Shown piece by piece: positions 57,212-64,000 of a stretch of 64,000 nucleotides of DNA (position 1 is the stretch's first letter; each line of letters opens with the position of its first letter). The DNA lies in contig NZ_WJNG01000011.1 in the NCBI RefSeq assembly GCF_009649745.1, positions 162,091 to 226,090 of the forward strand, read 5' to 3'. Position numbers and translations under genes: made by a program. The DNA is from Aquibacillus halophilus (lineage in GTDB: Bacteria; Bacillota; Bacilli; Bacillales; Amphibacillaceae). The notes beneath the pieces are model-generated. The model saw nothing but the letters and a program-made list of their open reading frames with translations. It made no database searches and was not told where the DNA came from.

Positions 57212-58462
57212 TTAGCTTTGTTCCAATCTAACCACTATATTTCTGTATTCTGGCTCAAAGTTAATTCCTTCTGGTGCATTAATTTCCACTGGAATTTCAA
57301 ACTCTTCTTCCGTTTGACGACCATCTAAATTGATCGATAGTTGGAGATCTTCTTCTGACAGGTTGCCGATTTCTTCCTCTAAACCAAGCACGGTTAAGTC
57401 CATCTCACCCTCTGCTGGTTCAATGAATGTTAATGAATATTCTTCAGTTAAATTCTGTATTTCAATTGGTAAATTAAACACTCTTTCTGCGGTTCTATCT
57501 AGTTGAATACTCACTTCTACTTGCTCGGTTTCAATCTTTCTTATCTCAGATGGAACATTTAATTGTAATTGAACTGTCGACACTTCGGTTATTCCGGTTA
57601 AGTCTAATGGTTCGGTTTCTATCTCTTCAATGGTTGCAAGCACATCTTCAGGAGCAAATATCCTTACCTCTGATAGATTTGGTGTAATAGTGTTAATTGT
57701 TATACCATCCTGCACTTCCCCAGTTGTAGTTACTTCAATAGGTACAACCTTACTCGGACTTTGAACATCAACTGTTACTTCTACTACAGAAGGTTCAATT
57801 CGCGCATTATTCAGTTCATTTCCTTCGCTATCATAGACTTTTACAGGCACTTCTCTACCGTCAATAGGCTCGTCCACACCTTGAAGATTGACAAACACCT
57901 TAACAGTAGCAATTTTTTCAATTACGTTTTTAGAGCTTGTAATTGTTACTTGAACAGGATTAGTAGTTCCTTCAACTACCTCAAAGCCCGGTTCTATCTG
58001 GTCTTCATTAATATAATCGACTGTTATATCATACTGATCAACGGCTCTTTCTTCAATGGTCACTTCTACTTCCTTAGGTTCAATATAAACATCTAAGTTA
58101 TTGGATATACCTGAATGTTCAAGTTCGACCATATATGTGCCTGGATCAAAACCTTCTAAATCAACAAATACATCAAAATTTCTCTGAGTAGAGGTTGATG
58201 TAACTGAGCTATTTGGACCTTGTAGGGTTACTGATACGGTTGAAGGCACCCCACTTACTACGTATTTTTCTTGATCAATTTGAATATTAACAGGTATGTC
58301 ATCTAGAACCTGAGTTTCATCTGAACTGCTCCAAAAATCTCCTACACCAGTATCAGCAGATTGCCTAGAATTTTCACTAAGACTAACAGTTGTAAAAAGC
58401 AATATTGCTAAAGCAAGAGAAATAAAGCGAATAACCCACGGACTTTTTAACCAATTATCCAT
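57212..58462 (-). CDS. cdaR: CdaR (YbbR-domain regulator of CdaA)
   Basis: A membrane-anchored regulator of c-di-AMP synthesis. One N-terminal helix (residues 8-28) is followed by about 380 extracellular residues comprising four YbbR repeats: DDIPVNIQIDQEKYVVSGVP (about 54-73), QYDITVDYINEDQIEPGFEV (about 137-156), KVVPIEVTTTGEVQDGITIN (about 226-245) and RVFNLPIEIQNLTEEYSLTF (about 317-336), each ending in a VEVTV-type strand. Length 416. It overlaps cdaA by eight bases, so the two are made together. Glu-rich and acidic, as befits a salt-tolerant host. Confidence 0.93.
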   Translation of the reverse strand: MDNWLKSPWVIRFISLALAILLFTTVSLSENSRQSADTGVGDFWSSSDETQVLDDIPVNIQIDQEKYVVSGVPSTVSVTLQGPNSSVTSTSTQRNFDVFVDLEGFDPGTYMVELEHSGISNNLDVYIEPKEVEVTIEERAVDQYDITVDYINEDQIEPGFEVVEGTTNPVQVTITSSKNVIEKIATVKVFVNLQGVDEPIDGREVPVKVYDSEGNELNNARIEPSVVEVTVDVQSPSKVVPIEVTTTGEVQDGITINTITPNLSEVRIFAPEDVLATIEEIETEPLDLTGITEVSTVQLQLNVPSEIRKIETEQVEVSIQLDRTAERVFNLPIEIQNLTEEYSLTFIEPAEGEMDLTVLGLEEEIGNLSEEDLQLSINLDGRQTEEEFEIPVEINAPEGINFEPEYRNIVVRLEQS

Positions 58463-59276
58463 TCTTCTTTCCCCTCCAATTCCAGCTTCTTGTAGCAGGG
58501 GCTTTCATTTTGTCTTCCAATTCATTTCTTAATATTGACATTAATCTATCCTGGTCTAAGTCTCTATGTAACTCCCCGTTTTTTGTGCAAGAAATTTGAC
58601 CAGTCTCTTCAGATACTACAATAGTCAAGGCATCTGTTACTTCTCCGATTCCCATTGCAGCTCTATGTCTAGTTCCTAGTTCTTTTGAAATAAATGGACT
58701 TTCTGAGAGTGGTAAGTAACATGCTGCCGCAACAATTTCCTCATGTTTTATAATTACAGCACCGTCATGGAGTGGTGAATTAGGTATGAATATGTTTGTC
58801 AGTAGCTCATTGGTTAACTTACCATTAATTGAAATTCCCGTTTCAATATAATCTCCTAAAGCTGTTTCTCTTTCAATTGTAATCAGTGCACCTATCCTTC
58901 TTTTAGCCATATAGTTACATGACTTAACAATGGAATCAATAGTTCGATTAAGAATTTCTTCTTCGGAATTACTGTTTCTAGCAAAGAAACTTCCTCTCCC
59001 AAGCTGTTCTAAAGCACGTCTTAATTCAGGTTGAAATAAAATAATGATTCCAAGAAAACCCCACATAATAGCCTGGGACATAATCCACTGTACCGTTCTT
59101 AAATCGAAAAGGATGCTGAAAAACCAGATTCCTAATACTACAAAGATCCCTTTTAGTAACTGGATAGCCTTCGTGCCTCTTATTAACATTATCAACTTAT
59201 ATAATACATACCAGACAAGGGCTATATCAACACCAATACGTAAAATACTTAAAATATTTAGTTCCCCATCAAGCAT
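58455..59276 (-). CDS. cdaA: Diadenylate cyclase CdaA
   Basis: Makes c-di-AMP, the essential messenger controlling potassium and osmolyte transport and wall homeostasis. Length 273. Three N-terminal helices (about 10-28, 37-57, 62-80) are followed by a DisA_N cyclase domain. Catalytic motifs: SPLHDGAVIIKHEEIVAAA (DGA) and SKELGTRHRAAMGIGEVTDA (RHR), with LTIVVSEETGQIS at the end. The start is ATG 59276. First gene of cdaA-cdaR-glmM. Confidence 0.97.
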   Translation of the reverse strand: MLDGELNILSILRIGVDIALVWYVLYKLIMLIRGTKAIQLLKGIFVVLGIWFFSILFDLRTVQWIMSQAIMWGFLGIIILFQPELRRALEQLGRGSFFARNSNSEEEILNRTIDSIVKSCNYMAKRRIGALITIERETALGDYIETGISINGKLTNELLTNIFIPNSPLHDGAVIIKHEEIVAAACYLPLSESPFISKELGTRHRAAMGIGEVTDALTIVVSEETGQISCTKNGELHRDLDQDRLMSILRNELEDKMKAPATRSWNWRGKKNG

Positions 59277-59581
59277 GTTTACACATCCTTATATCCATGA
59301 ATTCCTCTTCCTATCTGTGAGTAATAACTTTAATTATTATAGCATATTTATATTGTTTTCAATAACGCTAGACTATAACCATATAATGGTCTAATTAAGT
59401 AAGTATTTGTTACCAGAATGTATACAGTTAAATTTTTGGTACTTAATCTTACTCTATAAGAGTTTATAAGAAATGTAAATCATAGTGCAACATGAACTTT
59501 AGTTTTAGGGGCATTTTATCTATTTCACTTTCCTTCATAAAATTAGCCCTTGTTGACATTTACCAACAAAGGCTTGAAAGA
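59277..59581. other. Gap between cdaA and rsiW, with the sigW-rsiW terminator
   Basis: AGCCCTTGTTG (59545-59555) pairs with CAACAAAGGCT (59564-59574), one mismatch, followed by AATTTTA on the minus strand: the likely terminator of sigW-rsiW. The remaining bases hold the presumed cdaA promoter; no gene is seen. Confidence 0.6.
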
Positions 59582-60199
59582 CTACTTATAGGTTAAAGTA
59601 AAGACACTTTTTGCCATGTCCTTTATATGGTACCATATCCATTCGAATATTTGGTTCACTTGTTTAATTTCGCCAGAGATATCCCCAGCTGATGCACGTA
59701 AATGTTCACCATTTATAATCGTCACATCTCCATTAACAGACCCATCTATTTTTAAATCGCCATTTTTTATTACTAAATCGCCTTCTACAGTTATCCCCTC
59801 TGGTACGATAACCGTATTGTCCGCTTGTATGATTAAATTTTTATTCTTCGTAACGGATAGCTGCGTGTCTTGATCATAGGCAGTAAAGATGCTGCCAAAC
59901 ATAAATATAAAGAAAATTGCTGCAGCTGTAACAACAGGATGGTCTTTAAACCACCTCATATAACTAACTCGTTTCTTTTCTTTAGGGAGGTTATTAATTA
60001 CCCTATCTGTAAAGTTTCTAGGTGCTTGTATGTGACTATTGCTCTTAAGAAGAGTAACTGTTCGTTTCAATTCATGAAAATGGTGCTGACAAGCATTACA
60101 AGACTGCAAGTGAGAGCGCAGCTGTTGCTCTTCTTTTTTTGTCAGTTCGCCGTCCAAATATTTATGCATCAAATACACATTATTATTTTTACAAGCCAT
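59582..60199 (-). CDS. rsiW: Anti-sigma-W factor RsiW
   Basis: A 205-residue single-pass membrane protein that holds SigW until envelope stress triggers proteolysis. The cytoplasmic zinc-binding anti-sigma domain has the HxxxCxxC motif in RSHLQSCNACQHHF (about 27-40), with KYLDGELTKKEEQQL before it. One helix (VTAAAIFFIFMFGSIFTAY) lies near 90-108, then an extracellular strand-rich domain with repeated GD(L/V)-type turns (EGDLVIKNGDLKIDGSVNGD), the target side for site-1 proteolysis. ATG 60199 (AAAGGAG ten bases upstream) is preferred to GTG 60208. It is 15 bases after sigW. Confidence 0.95.
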   Translation of the reverse strand: MACKNNNVYLMHKYLDGELTKKEEQQLRSHLQSCNACQHHFHELKRTVTLLKSNSHIQAPRNFTDRVINNLPKEKKRVSYMRWFKDHPVVTAAAIFFIFMFGSIFTAYDQDTQLSVTKNKNLIIQADNTVIVPEGITVEGDLVIKNGDLKIDGSVNGDVTIINGEHLRASAGDISGEIKQVNQIFEWIWYHIKDMAKSVFTLTYK

Positions 60200-60214
60200 T
60201 CGTTTCACACTCCT

Positions 60215-60778
60215 TTAAACATGACGAAGCCTTTTCCGAAGTGCTTCTCGTCCTCTATGAATTCTAGTTTTAACAGTACCAACTGGGATGTCTAAGACCT
60301 CACTTATTTCATTTAAGGACAACTCATCGACAAACCTTAAAGCAATAACACTCCGATATTTTGCAGGAAGTTTCATTATTTCTTCTTGTATATAGTTTTG
60401 TAATTCAATGCTTTCAACTTCATCTTCTGGTAATGGCTGATCTGCAGGGAGTTGAGAATACATGTCTAACCCATCAGTACCCTTTATTTGTGCATCTAGA
60501 AAATAATCAGGTTTTTTCTTCCTTATTCTATCGATAGTTATATTAGTTGCAATTCGATATAACCATGTAGAAAACTTCCTACGGGTATCAAAAGAATGAA
60601 TGTTAACATATGCTCGAATAAACGCTTCTTGAGCCAGGTCCTCCGCTTCATGAGAATTCCCTATTATTCGATAGCAAATTTGATATACTCTATTCTGATA
60701 GAAGGCAACTACATCCTCGAATGCAGATTGATCCCCTTTTTTAACTTGTTTGATTTTATCTTTTATCATCGTTTCCAT
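60215..60778 (-). CDS. sigW: ECF sigma factor SigW
   Basis: An extracytoplasmic-function sigma factor for defence against membrane-active agents. ATG 60778 (GGAGGT six bases upstream) gives 187 residues, identical in length to Bacillus subtilis SigW. Region 2: FEDVVAFYQNRVYQICYRII, EAEDLAQEAFIRAY and FSTWLYRIATNITIDRIRKK (-10 recognition). Region 4: LPAKYRSVIALRFVDELSLN, EISEVLDIPVGTVKTRIHRG (-35 helix-turn-helix). Cotranscribed with rsiW and preceded by its own SigW-type promoter. Confidence 0.97.
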   Translation of the reverse strand: METMIKDKIKQVKKGDQSAFEDVVAFYQNRVYQICYRIIGNSHEAEDLAQEAFIRAYVNIHSFDTRRKFSTWLYRIATNITIDRIRKKKPDYFLDAQIKGTDGLDMYSQLPADQPLPEDEVESIELQNYIQEEIMKLPAKYRSVIALRFVDELSLNEISEVLDIPVGTVKTRIHRGREALRKRLRHV

Positions 60779-60811
60779 CACTATACCTCCGCTATTTGCG
60801 GTCACTACTAT

Positions 60812-60838
60812 TACGAGTGACTTAATCCTGAGGTTTCA
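60812..60838 (-). promoter_or_regulatory. SigW-type autoregulatory promoter
   Basis: On the minus strand TGAAAC (complement of 60833-60838) and CGTA (complement of 60812-60815) are separated by 17 bases, matching the SigW consensus TGAAAC-N16/17-CGTA. It lies 34 bases upstream of the sigW start, the arrangement of the known sigW autoregulated promoter. Confidence 0.9.
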
Positions 60839-60991
60839 CTTTTTTTAATACTTTTCAAAACTTTATTGTTCAAGGTATGTAAGTCCATACATATTTTGTA
60901 AGATATACAAAACAATTATATCAGTTGAAAGGCTATGATGGACAAAAAAATACACCTTTTTTTAAAAATATAAGAGTCATGGATAATGAAA

Positions 60992-61021
60992 AAAACCCTT
61001 GATTTAAATTACAAGGGTTTT
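60992..61021 (-). terminator. Terminator of rocF
   Basis: AAAACCCTTG (60992-61001) pairs with CAAGGGTTTT (61012-61021); on the minus strand a T-run follows. It begins about eight bases after the rocF stop. Confidence 0.9.
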
Positions 61022-61028
61022 ACGTTTA

Positions 61029-61931
61029 TCACTTTAATTTTTCACCGAATAATGATGCCATCAGTCCGACTGCTATTGTAGCTGTTTTATTTTTTTCGTC
61101 CAAAATAGGATTAACTTCAACAAACTCAGCAGATGTAATAATATCTGCTTCCGCAAGCATTTCCATAGCTAAATGACTCTCTCGATAGCTTAGACCTCCA
61201 ATAACAGGAGTTCCAACGCCAGGAGCATCGCTAGGATCCAAGCCATCTAAATCTAAACTTAGGTGTACTCCGTCTACACGCCCGTTGAAATATTGTATTG
61301 ATTGATCAATTACTTCAGACATTCCAATACGATCAATTTCATGCATTGTGTACACAGTTATTCCTTTTTCTTTTATTAACTCTCGTTCCCCCTCATCAAG
61401 TGAACGGGCTCCAATTATAATTACGTTTTCTGGTTTGATTTTCGGCTGATATTCAAGAATATTTGTTAACCTTTCATGTCCAATACCTAAATTGACTGCA
61501 AGGGGCATTCCATGAATATTCCCAGTTGGAGAGGTTTCTGAAGAATTTAAATCGCCATGAGCGTCATACCAAATAACACCCAAATTGTCATAGTGATTAG
61601 CTACACCAGCTATTGTACCAATTGCAATACTATGATCTCCACCTAATACTAAAGGAAATCTATCTTTTTCCACAACCTCCGCAACAGCTCGCGCCAATTT
61701 TTCGTTTCCATCCGTTACTTCTTTAAGGTTACGCAATTTATCTTCTAGTTCAACTTCTTTTCTGTTAGGACGAGATATTTCAATATCACCTAAATCCTGG
61801 ACATCATATTTAAGTCTTTCAAGTCTTTCTATTACACCTGCATACCGAATCGCACTTGGACCCATATCAACTCCACGGCGATTTTGTCCTAAGTCCATTG
61901 GTACACCTATTACTGACAATTTATTATTCAT
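61029..61931 (-). CDS. rocF: Arginase RocF
   Basis: Hydrolyses arginine to ornithine and urea with a two-manganese centre. Length 300. Metal ligands: VLGGDHSIAIGTIAG (about 97-111, His), VIWYDAHGDLNSSETSPTGN (about 119-138, Asp-His-Asp) and LSLDLDGLDPSDAPGVGTPV (about 225-244, Asp and Asp). SAEFVEVNP near the end is also typical. The start is ATG 61931 after AAGGAGG. It is monocistronic here, not in a roc operon. Confidence 0.97.
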   Translation of the reverse strand: MNNKLSVIGVPMDLGQNRRGVDMGPSAIRYAGVIERLERLKYDVQDLGDIEISRPNRKEVELEDKLRNLKEVTDGNEKLARAVAEVVEKDRFPLVLGGDHSIAIGTIAGVANHYDNLGVIWYDAHGDLNSSETSPTGNIHGMPLAVNLGIGHERLTNILEYQPKIKPENVIIIGARSLDEGERELIKEKGITVYTMHEIDRIGMSEVIDQSIQYFNGRVDGVHLSLDLDGLDPSDAPGVGTPVIGGLSYRESHLAMEMLAEADIITSAEFVEVNPILDEKNKTATIAVGLMASLFGEKLK

Positions 61932-62047
61932 ATTTTATCCTCCTTCATCACTCCTATTGTAGACAAAAATAGCAATATGACTCAACCTAACATTTATATG
62001 TATATATATACGTTTTTCGACCCTATCAAATTTTACACAACTACATA

Positions 62048-62088
62048 AATAAAAGGTTGAATTCGACTATGAATTCAACCTCTTTTAT
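62048..62088 (-). terminator. Terminator of the rRNA-tRNA operon
   Basis: AGGTTGAATTC (62054-62064) pairs with GAATTCAACCT (62071-62081), flanked by AAAA and TTTT. It lies just beyond the last tRNA, tRNA-Ala, on the minus strand. Confidence 0.88.
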
Positions 62089-62112
62089 CATTCTTTATTT
62101 ATATTTAAATAA

Positions 62113-62188
62113 TGGTGGAGCCTAGCGGGATCGAACCGCTGACCTCCTGCGTGCAAGGCAGGCGCTCTCCCAGCTGAGCTAAGGCCCC
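62113..62188 (-). tRNA. tRNA-Ala (TGC)
   Basis: 76 bases with encoded CCA. It has a GGGGCCT acceptor strand, D-arm GCTCAGCTGGGAGAGC, anticodon TGC in a CTTGCAC loop, and T-arm with GGTTCGATCC. Last tRNA of the array. Confidence 0.98.
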
Positions 62189-62200
62189 GATAGTATTTTA

Positions 62201-62275
62201 TGGAGCGGAAGACGGGATTCGAACCCGCGACCCCCACCTTGGCAAGGTGGTGTTCTACCACTGAACTACTTCCGC
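62201..62275 (-). tRNA. tRNA-Gly (GCC)
   Basis: 75 bases, CCA encoded. Acceptor GCGGAAG, anticodon GCC flanked by CCACCTT and AAGGTGG, T-loop GGTTCGAATCC. It lies 12 bases from tRNA-Ala. Confidence 0.98.
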
Positions 62276-62310
62276 AGATTTTTTTACTAATAATTTATAC
62301 ACCTTTGTTA

Positions 62311-62386
62311 TGGTGAGCCATGAAGGACTTGAACCTTCGACCCTCTGATTAAAAGTCAGATGCTCTACCGACTGAGCTAATGGCTC
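62311..62386 (-). tRNA. tRNA-Lys (TTT)
   Basis: 76 bases, CCA encoded. Acceptor GAGCCAT, D-arm GCTCAGTCGGTAGAGC, anticodon loop CTTTTAA (anticodon TTT). This is the complete copy; its first 25 bases are duplicated in the upstream tandem repeat (62510-62534 and 62658-62682). Confidence 0.98.
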
Positions 62387-62509
62387 TTGATTTTTTCAAT
62401 AACTAAATTTGTTCATCTCACTAATAAACCTCTGCATCTACAAGCATATACAATGAAGCACTGTGCTTCGAGGTTACTCACAGTTTATTCGGTAGAAGTA
62501 TTGCTCGTT

Positions 62510-62534
62510 GCTCTACCGACTGAGCTAATGGCTC
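62510..62534 (-). pseudogene. tRNA-Lys 5' fragment, remnant 1
   Basis: Identical to the first 25 bases of tRNA-Lys (acceptor 5' strand and D-arm), then it joins unrelated spacer where the anticodon arm should be. Transcribed with the array but unable to fold as a tRNA. Confidence 0.85.
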
Positions 62535-62657
62535 TTGATTTTTTCAATAACTAAATTTGTTCATCTCACTAATAGACCTCTGCATCTACAAGCATATACA
62601 ATGAAGCACTGTGCTTCGAGGTTACTCGCAGTTTATTCGGTAGAAGTATTGCTCGTT

Positions 62658-62682
62658 GCTCTACCGACTGAGCTAATGGCTC
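62658..62682 (-). pseudogene. tRNA-Lys 5' fragment, remnant 2
   Basis: Second identical copy of the 25-base tRNA-Lys 5' end, exactly 148 bases from the first. Confidence 0.85.
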
Positions 62683-62759
62683 TTGATTTTTTCAATAACT
62701 AAATTTGTTCATCTCACTAATAGCAAAATATAGTGTCTGTCGATCCAGACGTATAAAAA

Positions 62760-62834
62760 TGGCTGGGCTAGCTGGATTCGAACCAGCGCGTGACGGTACC
62801 AAAAACCGTTGCCTTACCGCTTGGCTATAGCCCA
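62760..62834 (-). tRNA. tRNA-Gln (TTG)
   Basis: 75 bases, CCA encoded. Acceptor TGGGCTA, D-arm AGCCAAGCGGTAAGGC, anticodon TTG in loop TTTTGGT, T-arm GGTTCGAATCC. Confidence 0.98.
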
Positions 62835-62886
62835 ATAAAAATAGTGCAAAATAACATGCACTGTGAAGTAAAATTATAGAATTTTA

Positions 62887-62972
62887 TGGTGGAGGGAGTA
62901 GGACTCGAACCTACGAACCCGATGGGAGCGGATTTACAGTCCGCCGCGTTTGGCCAACTTCGCTATCCCTCC
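62887..62972 (-). tRNA. tRNA-Tyr (GTA)
   Basis: 86 bases with a long variable arm (class II), CCA encoded. Acceptor GGAGGGA, anticodon GTA in CTGTAAA, T-arm GGTTCGAGTCC. Confidence 0.98.
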
Positions 62973-63015
62973 ATCATAGTAATAAGTCTATCTTTCACTA
63001 AACAGATGTGAAAAA

Positions 63016-63091
<76 letters not shown>

Positions 63092-63130
63092 AATCTAAAA
63101 ATCGATTTATTGCTCTATCTTGTTCAACCT

Positions 63131-63234
63131 TTGCATATACAAGCATATGCAATGAAGCATTGTGCTTCGAGGTGATTCTCAGTTTATTTGTTAGAAGTAT
63201 TGCTCGTTGCTGCTACCAATTGATATAGGTCAGC
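63131..63234 (-). repeat. Diverged relative of the tRNA-Lys repeat, carrying a tRNA-Thr 5' remnant
   Basis: 63131-63211 aligns with the spacer core of the 148-bp repeat (shared AAGTATTGCTCGTTGCT, CAATGAAGCA and GTGCTTCGAGGT), at roughly 85-90 percent by eye. It abuts a degenerate 26-base copy of the tRNA-Thr 5' end (63209-63234). TGCATAT/ATATGCA and GAAGCA/TGCTTC hairpins are present. The arm TTGTTAG (63187-63193) pairs with CTACCAA of the tRNA-Thr D-loop remnant with one mismatch. Confidence 0.8.
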
Positions 63235-63242
63235 AAGCATTA

Positions 63243-63318
63243 TGGTGGAGGATGCAGGGCTCGAACCTGCGACCCCCTGCTTGTAAGGCAGGTGCTCTCC
63301 CAGCTGAGCTAATCCTCC
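63243..63318 (-). tRNA. tRNA-Val (TAC)
   Basis: 76 bases, CCA encoded. Acceptor GGAGGAT, D-arm GCTCAGCTGGGAGAGC, anticodon TAC in CTTACAA, T-arm GGTTCGAGCCC. Confidence 0.98.
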
Positions 63319-63354
63319 ATAACAAGGTGAGTTATTTAAACTTAGATGAAAATT

Positions 63355-63429
63355 TGGTGACCCGTACGGGATTCGAACCCGTGATACCGCCGTGAAAGGG
63401 CGGTGTCTTAACCACTTGACCAACGGGCC
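63355..63429 (-). tRNA. tRNA-Glu (TTC)
   Basis: 75 bases, CCA encoded. Acceptor GGCCCGT, D-arm GGTCAAGTGGTTAAGACACC, anticodon TTC in CTTTCAC, T-arm GGTTCGAATCC. Confidence 0.98.
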
Positions 63430-63450
63430 ATACAATCAATTATCTTACAG

Positions 63451-63522
<72 letters not shown>

Positions 63523-63525
63523 AAA

Positions 63526-63600
63526 TGGCTCCACAGGTAGGACTCGAACCTACGACCGATCGGTTAACAGCCGATTGCTCTACCACTGAGCTACTGTGGA
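63526..63600 (-). tRNA. tRNA-Asn (GTT)
   Basis: 75 bases, CCA encoded. Acceptor TCCACAG, D-arm GCTCAGTGGTAGAGC, anticodon GTT in CTGTTAA, T-arm GGTTCGAGTCC. First tRNA after the 5S gene. Confidence 0.98.
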
Positions 63601-63693
63601 ATAACTATATTTATTACTCTTTACTTTTCATGTAACCTTCATAGCTACACCAAACTGGCGTACTATATGAGGTTAGTGAATAGAATAACAAAT

Positions 63694-63810
63694 GCCTAGC
63701 AACGTCCTACTCTTGCAGGGGCAAAGCCCCAACTACCATGGGCGCTGGAGAGCTTAACTACTGTGTTCGGCATGGGAACAGGTGTGACCTCTCCGCTATT
63801 GTCACTAGAC
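63694..63810 (-). rRNA. rrf: 5S ribosomal RNA
   Basis: 117 bases. Conserved pieces on the minus strand are AGAGGTCACACCTGTTCCCA, TGCCGAACACAGTAGTTAAGC, given here as TGCCGAACACAGTAG and TTAAGC, then AGTAGGACG near the end. The 5' and 3' ends (GTCTAG with CTAGGC) form the closing stem. Confidence 0.95.
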
Positions 63811-63919
63811 CTAAAGAAATGAAGATATTTATATACCTTCAAAACTAGATAAGAACTTGAAGACATCAAGTTATTCAACGAACGACTTTTTTCTTTGATT
63901 CATAAAACTCATATCATTT

Positions 63920-64000
63920 TAGTTAAGTCCTCGATCGATTAGTATTCGTCAGCTACACGTGTCACCACGCTTCCACCTCGAACCTATCAACCTCATCGTC
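63920..64000 (-). rRNA. rrl: 23S ribosomal RNA, 3' end (partial)
   Basis: The last 80 bases of 23S rRNA: GCTGACGAATACTAATCGAT, then CGAGGACTTAAC. The gene continues beyond the window. The spacer to 5S (63811-63919) carries no tRNA. Together with 5S and the ten tRNAs this is one rrn-trn operon on the minus strand. Confidence 0.95.

Larger units (their letters stand above)
62362..62723 (-). repeat. 148-bp tandem repeat carrying the 5' part of tRNA-Lys
   Basis: Unit 1 is 62362-62509, unit 2 is 62510-62657, and a partial third unit is 62658-62723. Units 1 and 2 differ at only two positions. Each unit begins (plus-strand view) with the 25 bases of the tRNA-Lys 5' end and D-arm, then a spacer holding a GAAGCA/TGCTTC hairpin and a TCGGTAGA (62489-62496) that is complementary to the D-loop sequence TCTACCGA (62512-62519) of the adjoining fragment. 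The first unit is part of the real tRNA-Lys; the other two fragments cannot form a tRNA. Confidence 0.9.

Noticed and set aside
62362..62723. CRISPR-like reading of the repeated units
   Set aside because: Units are 148 bases long and identical throughout, with no unique spacers and no cas genes.

Overview
The window is chromosomal DNA from a low-GC, spore-former-type member of the Bacillaceae. It is probably a salt-tolerant genus of the Oceanobacillus/Virgibacillus/Gracilibacillus kind. Three things point there: an ectABC ectoine operon, AAGGAGG-type ribosome binding sites with frequent TTG/GTG starts, and the order rRNA/tRNA - rocF - sigW - rsiW - cdaA - cdaR - glmM - glmS, which resembles the origin-proximal region of Bacillus. 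The species cannot be named from the sequence alone.

Layout. 1-5.1 kb: the tail of a 3-methyladenine glycosylase gene, a tiny YfhD-like gene, ectABC, an MscL-type channel with a zinc ribbon, and yueI; osmotic stress is the theme. 5.4-9.1 kb: an aminotransferase and a cystine-type ABC importer. 9.4-12.9 kb: one very large polytopic membrane protein. 13.0-13.7 kb: a non-coding dispersed repeat with an inverted internal structure. 13.7-16.7 kb: a tryptophan/tyrosine-type ABC importer. 16.9-23.0 kb: a DadA-like oxidase, ilvD, an HD hydrolase, an M15 peptidase and a two-gene membrane-protein operon. 23.3-27.5 kb: a Fur-controlled siderophore uptake locus with an atypical flavoprotein. 27.8-30.8 kb: small genes, pepT and an AIM24/TIGR00266 gene. 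31-36 kb: a nitrogen region holding glutamate dehydrogenase, a truncated GlnR-like regulator, a DnaQ-like exonuclease, a GlnD-like nucleotidyltransferase and the ammonium transporter behind a perfect TnrA/GlnR box. 36-40 kb: NDH-2, a Qnr-like pentapeptide protein, a CYP152 peroxygenase and the second copy of the dispersed repeat. 40.4-48.5 kb: a sugar ABC importer driven by a three-part sensor (anchored sugar-binding protein, YesM-type kinase, YesN-type regulator). 48.8-52.8 kb: a second Fur-controlled iron operon (FecB/YfmC type) ending in an FhuF reductase. 53.4-61.9 kb: glmS with its ribozyme, glmM, cdaR, cdaA, rsiW, sigW and rocF. 62.1-64 kb: ten tRNA genes, 5S and the end of 23S rRNA, all on the minus strand.

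How it fits together. Several units join naturally: ectoine synthesis with MscL (solute gain and release), two iron importers that both lack their own ATPase, an ammonium/glutamate module, and cell-envelope control (glucosamine supply, c-di-AMP synthesis and the SigW regulon).

The least explained structure is in the tRNA array. A 148-bp unit carrying the 5' quarter of tRNA-Lys is tandemly repeated, and a diverged relative carries the 5' end of tRNA-Thr. In each case the element's arm is complementary, fully or nearly, to the D-loop of its own tRNA fragment. Other notable items are the possible AUU start of ectA, the truncated GlnR paralogue beside amt, and a ferredoxin-reductase-like protein that has lost the usual NADPH motif.
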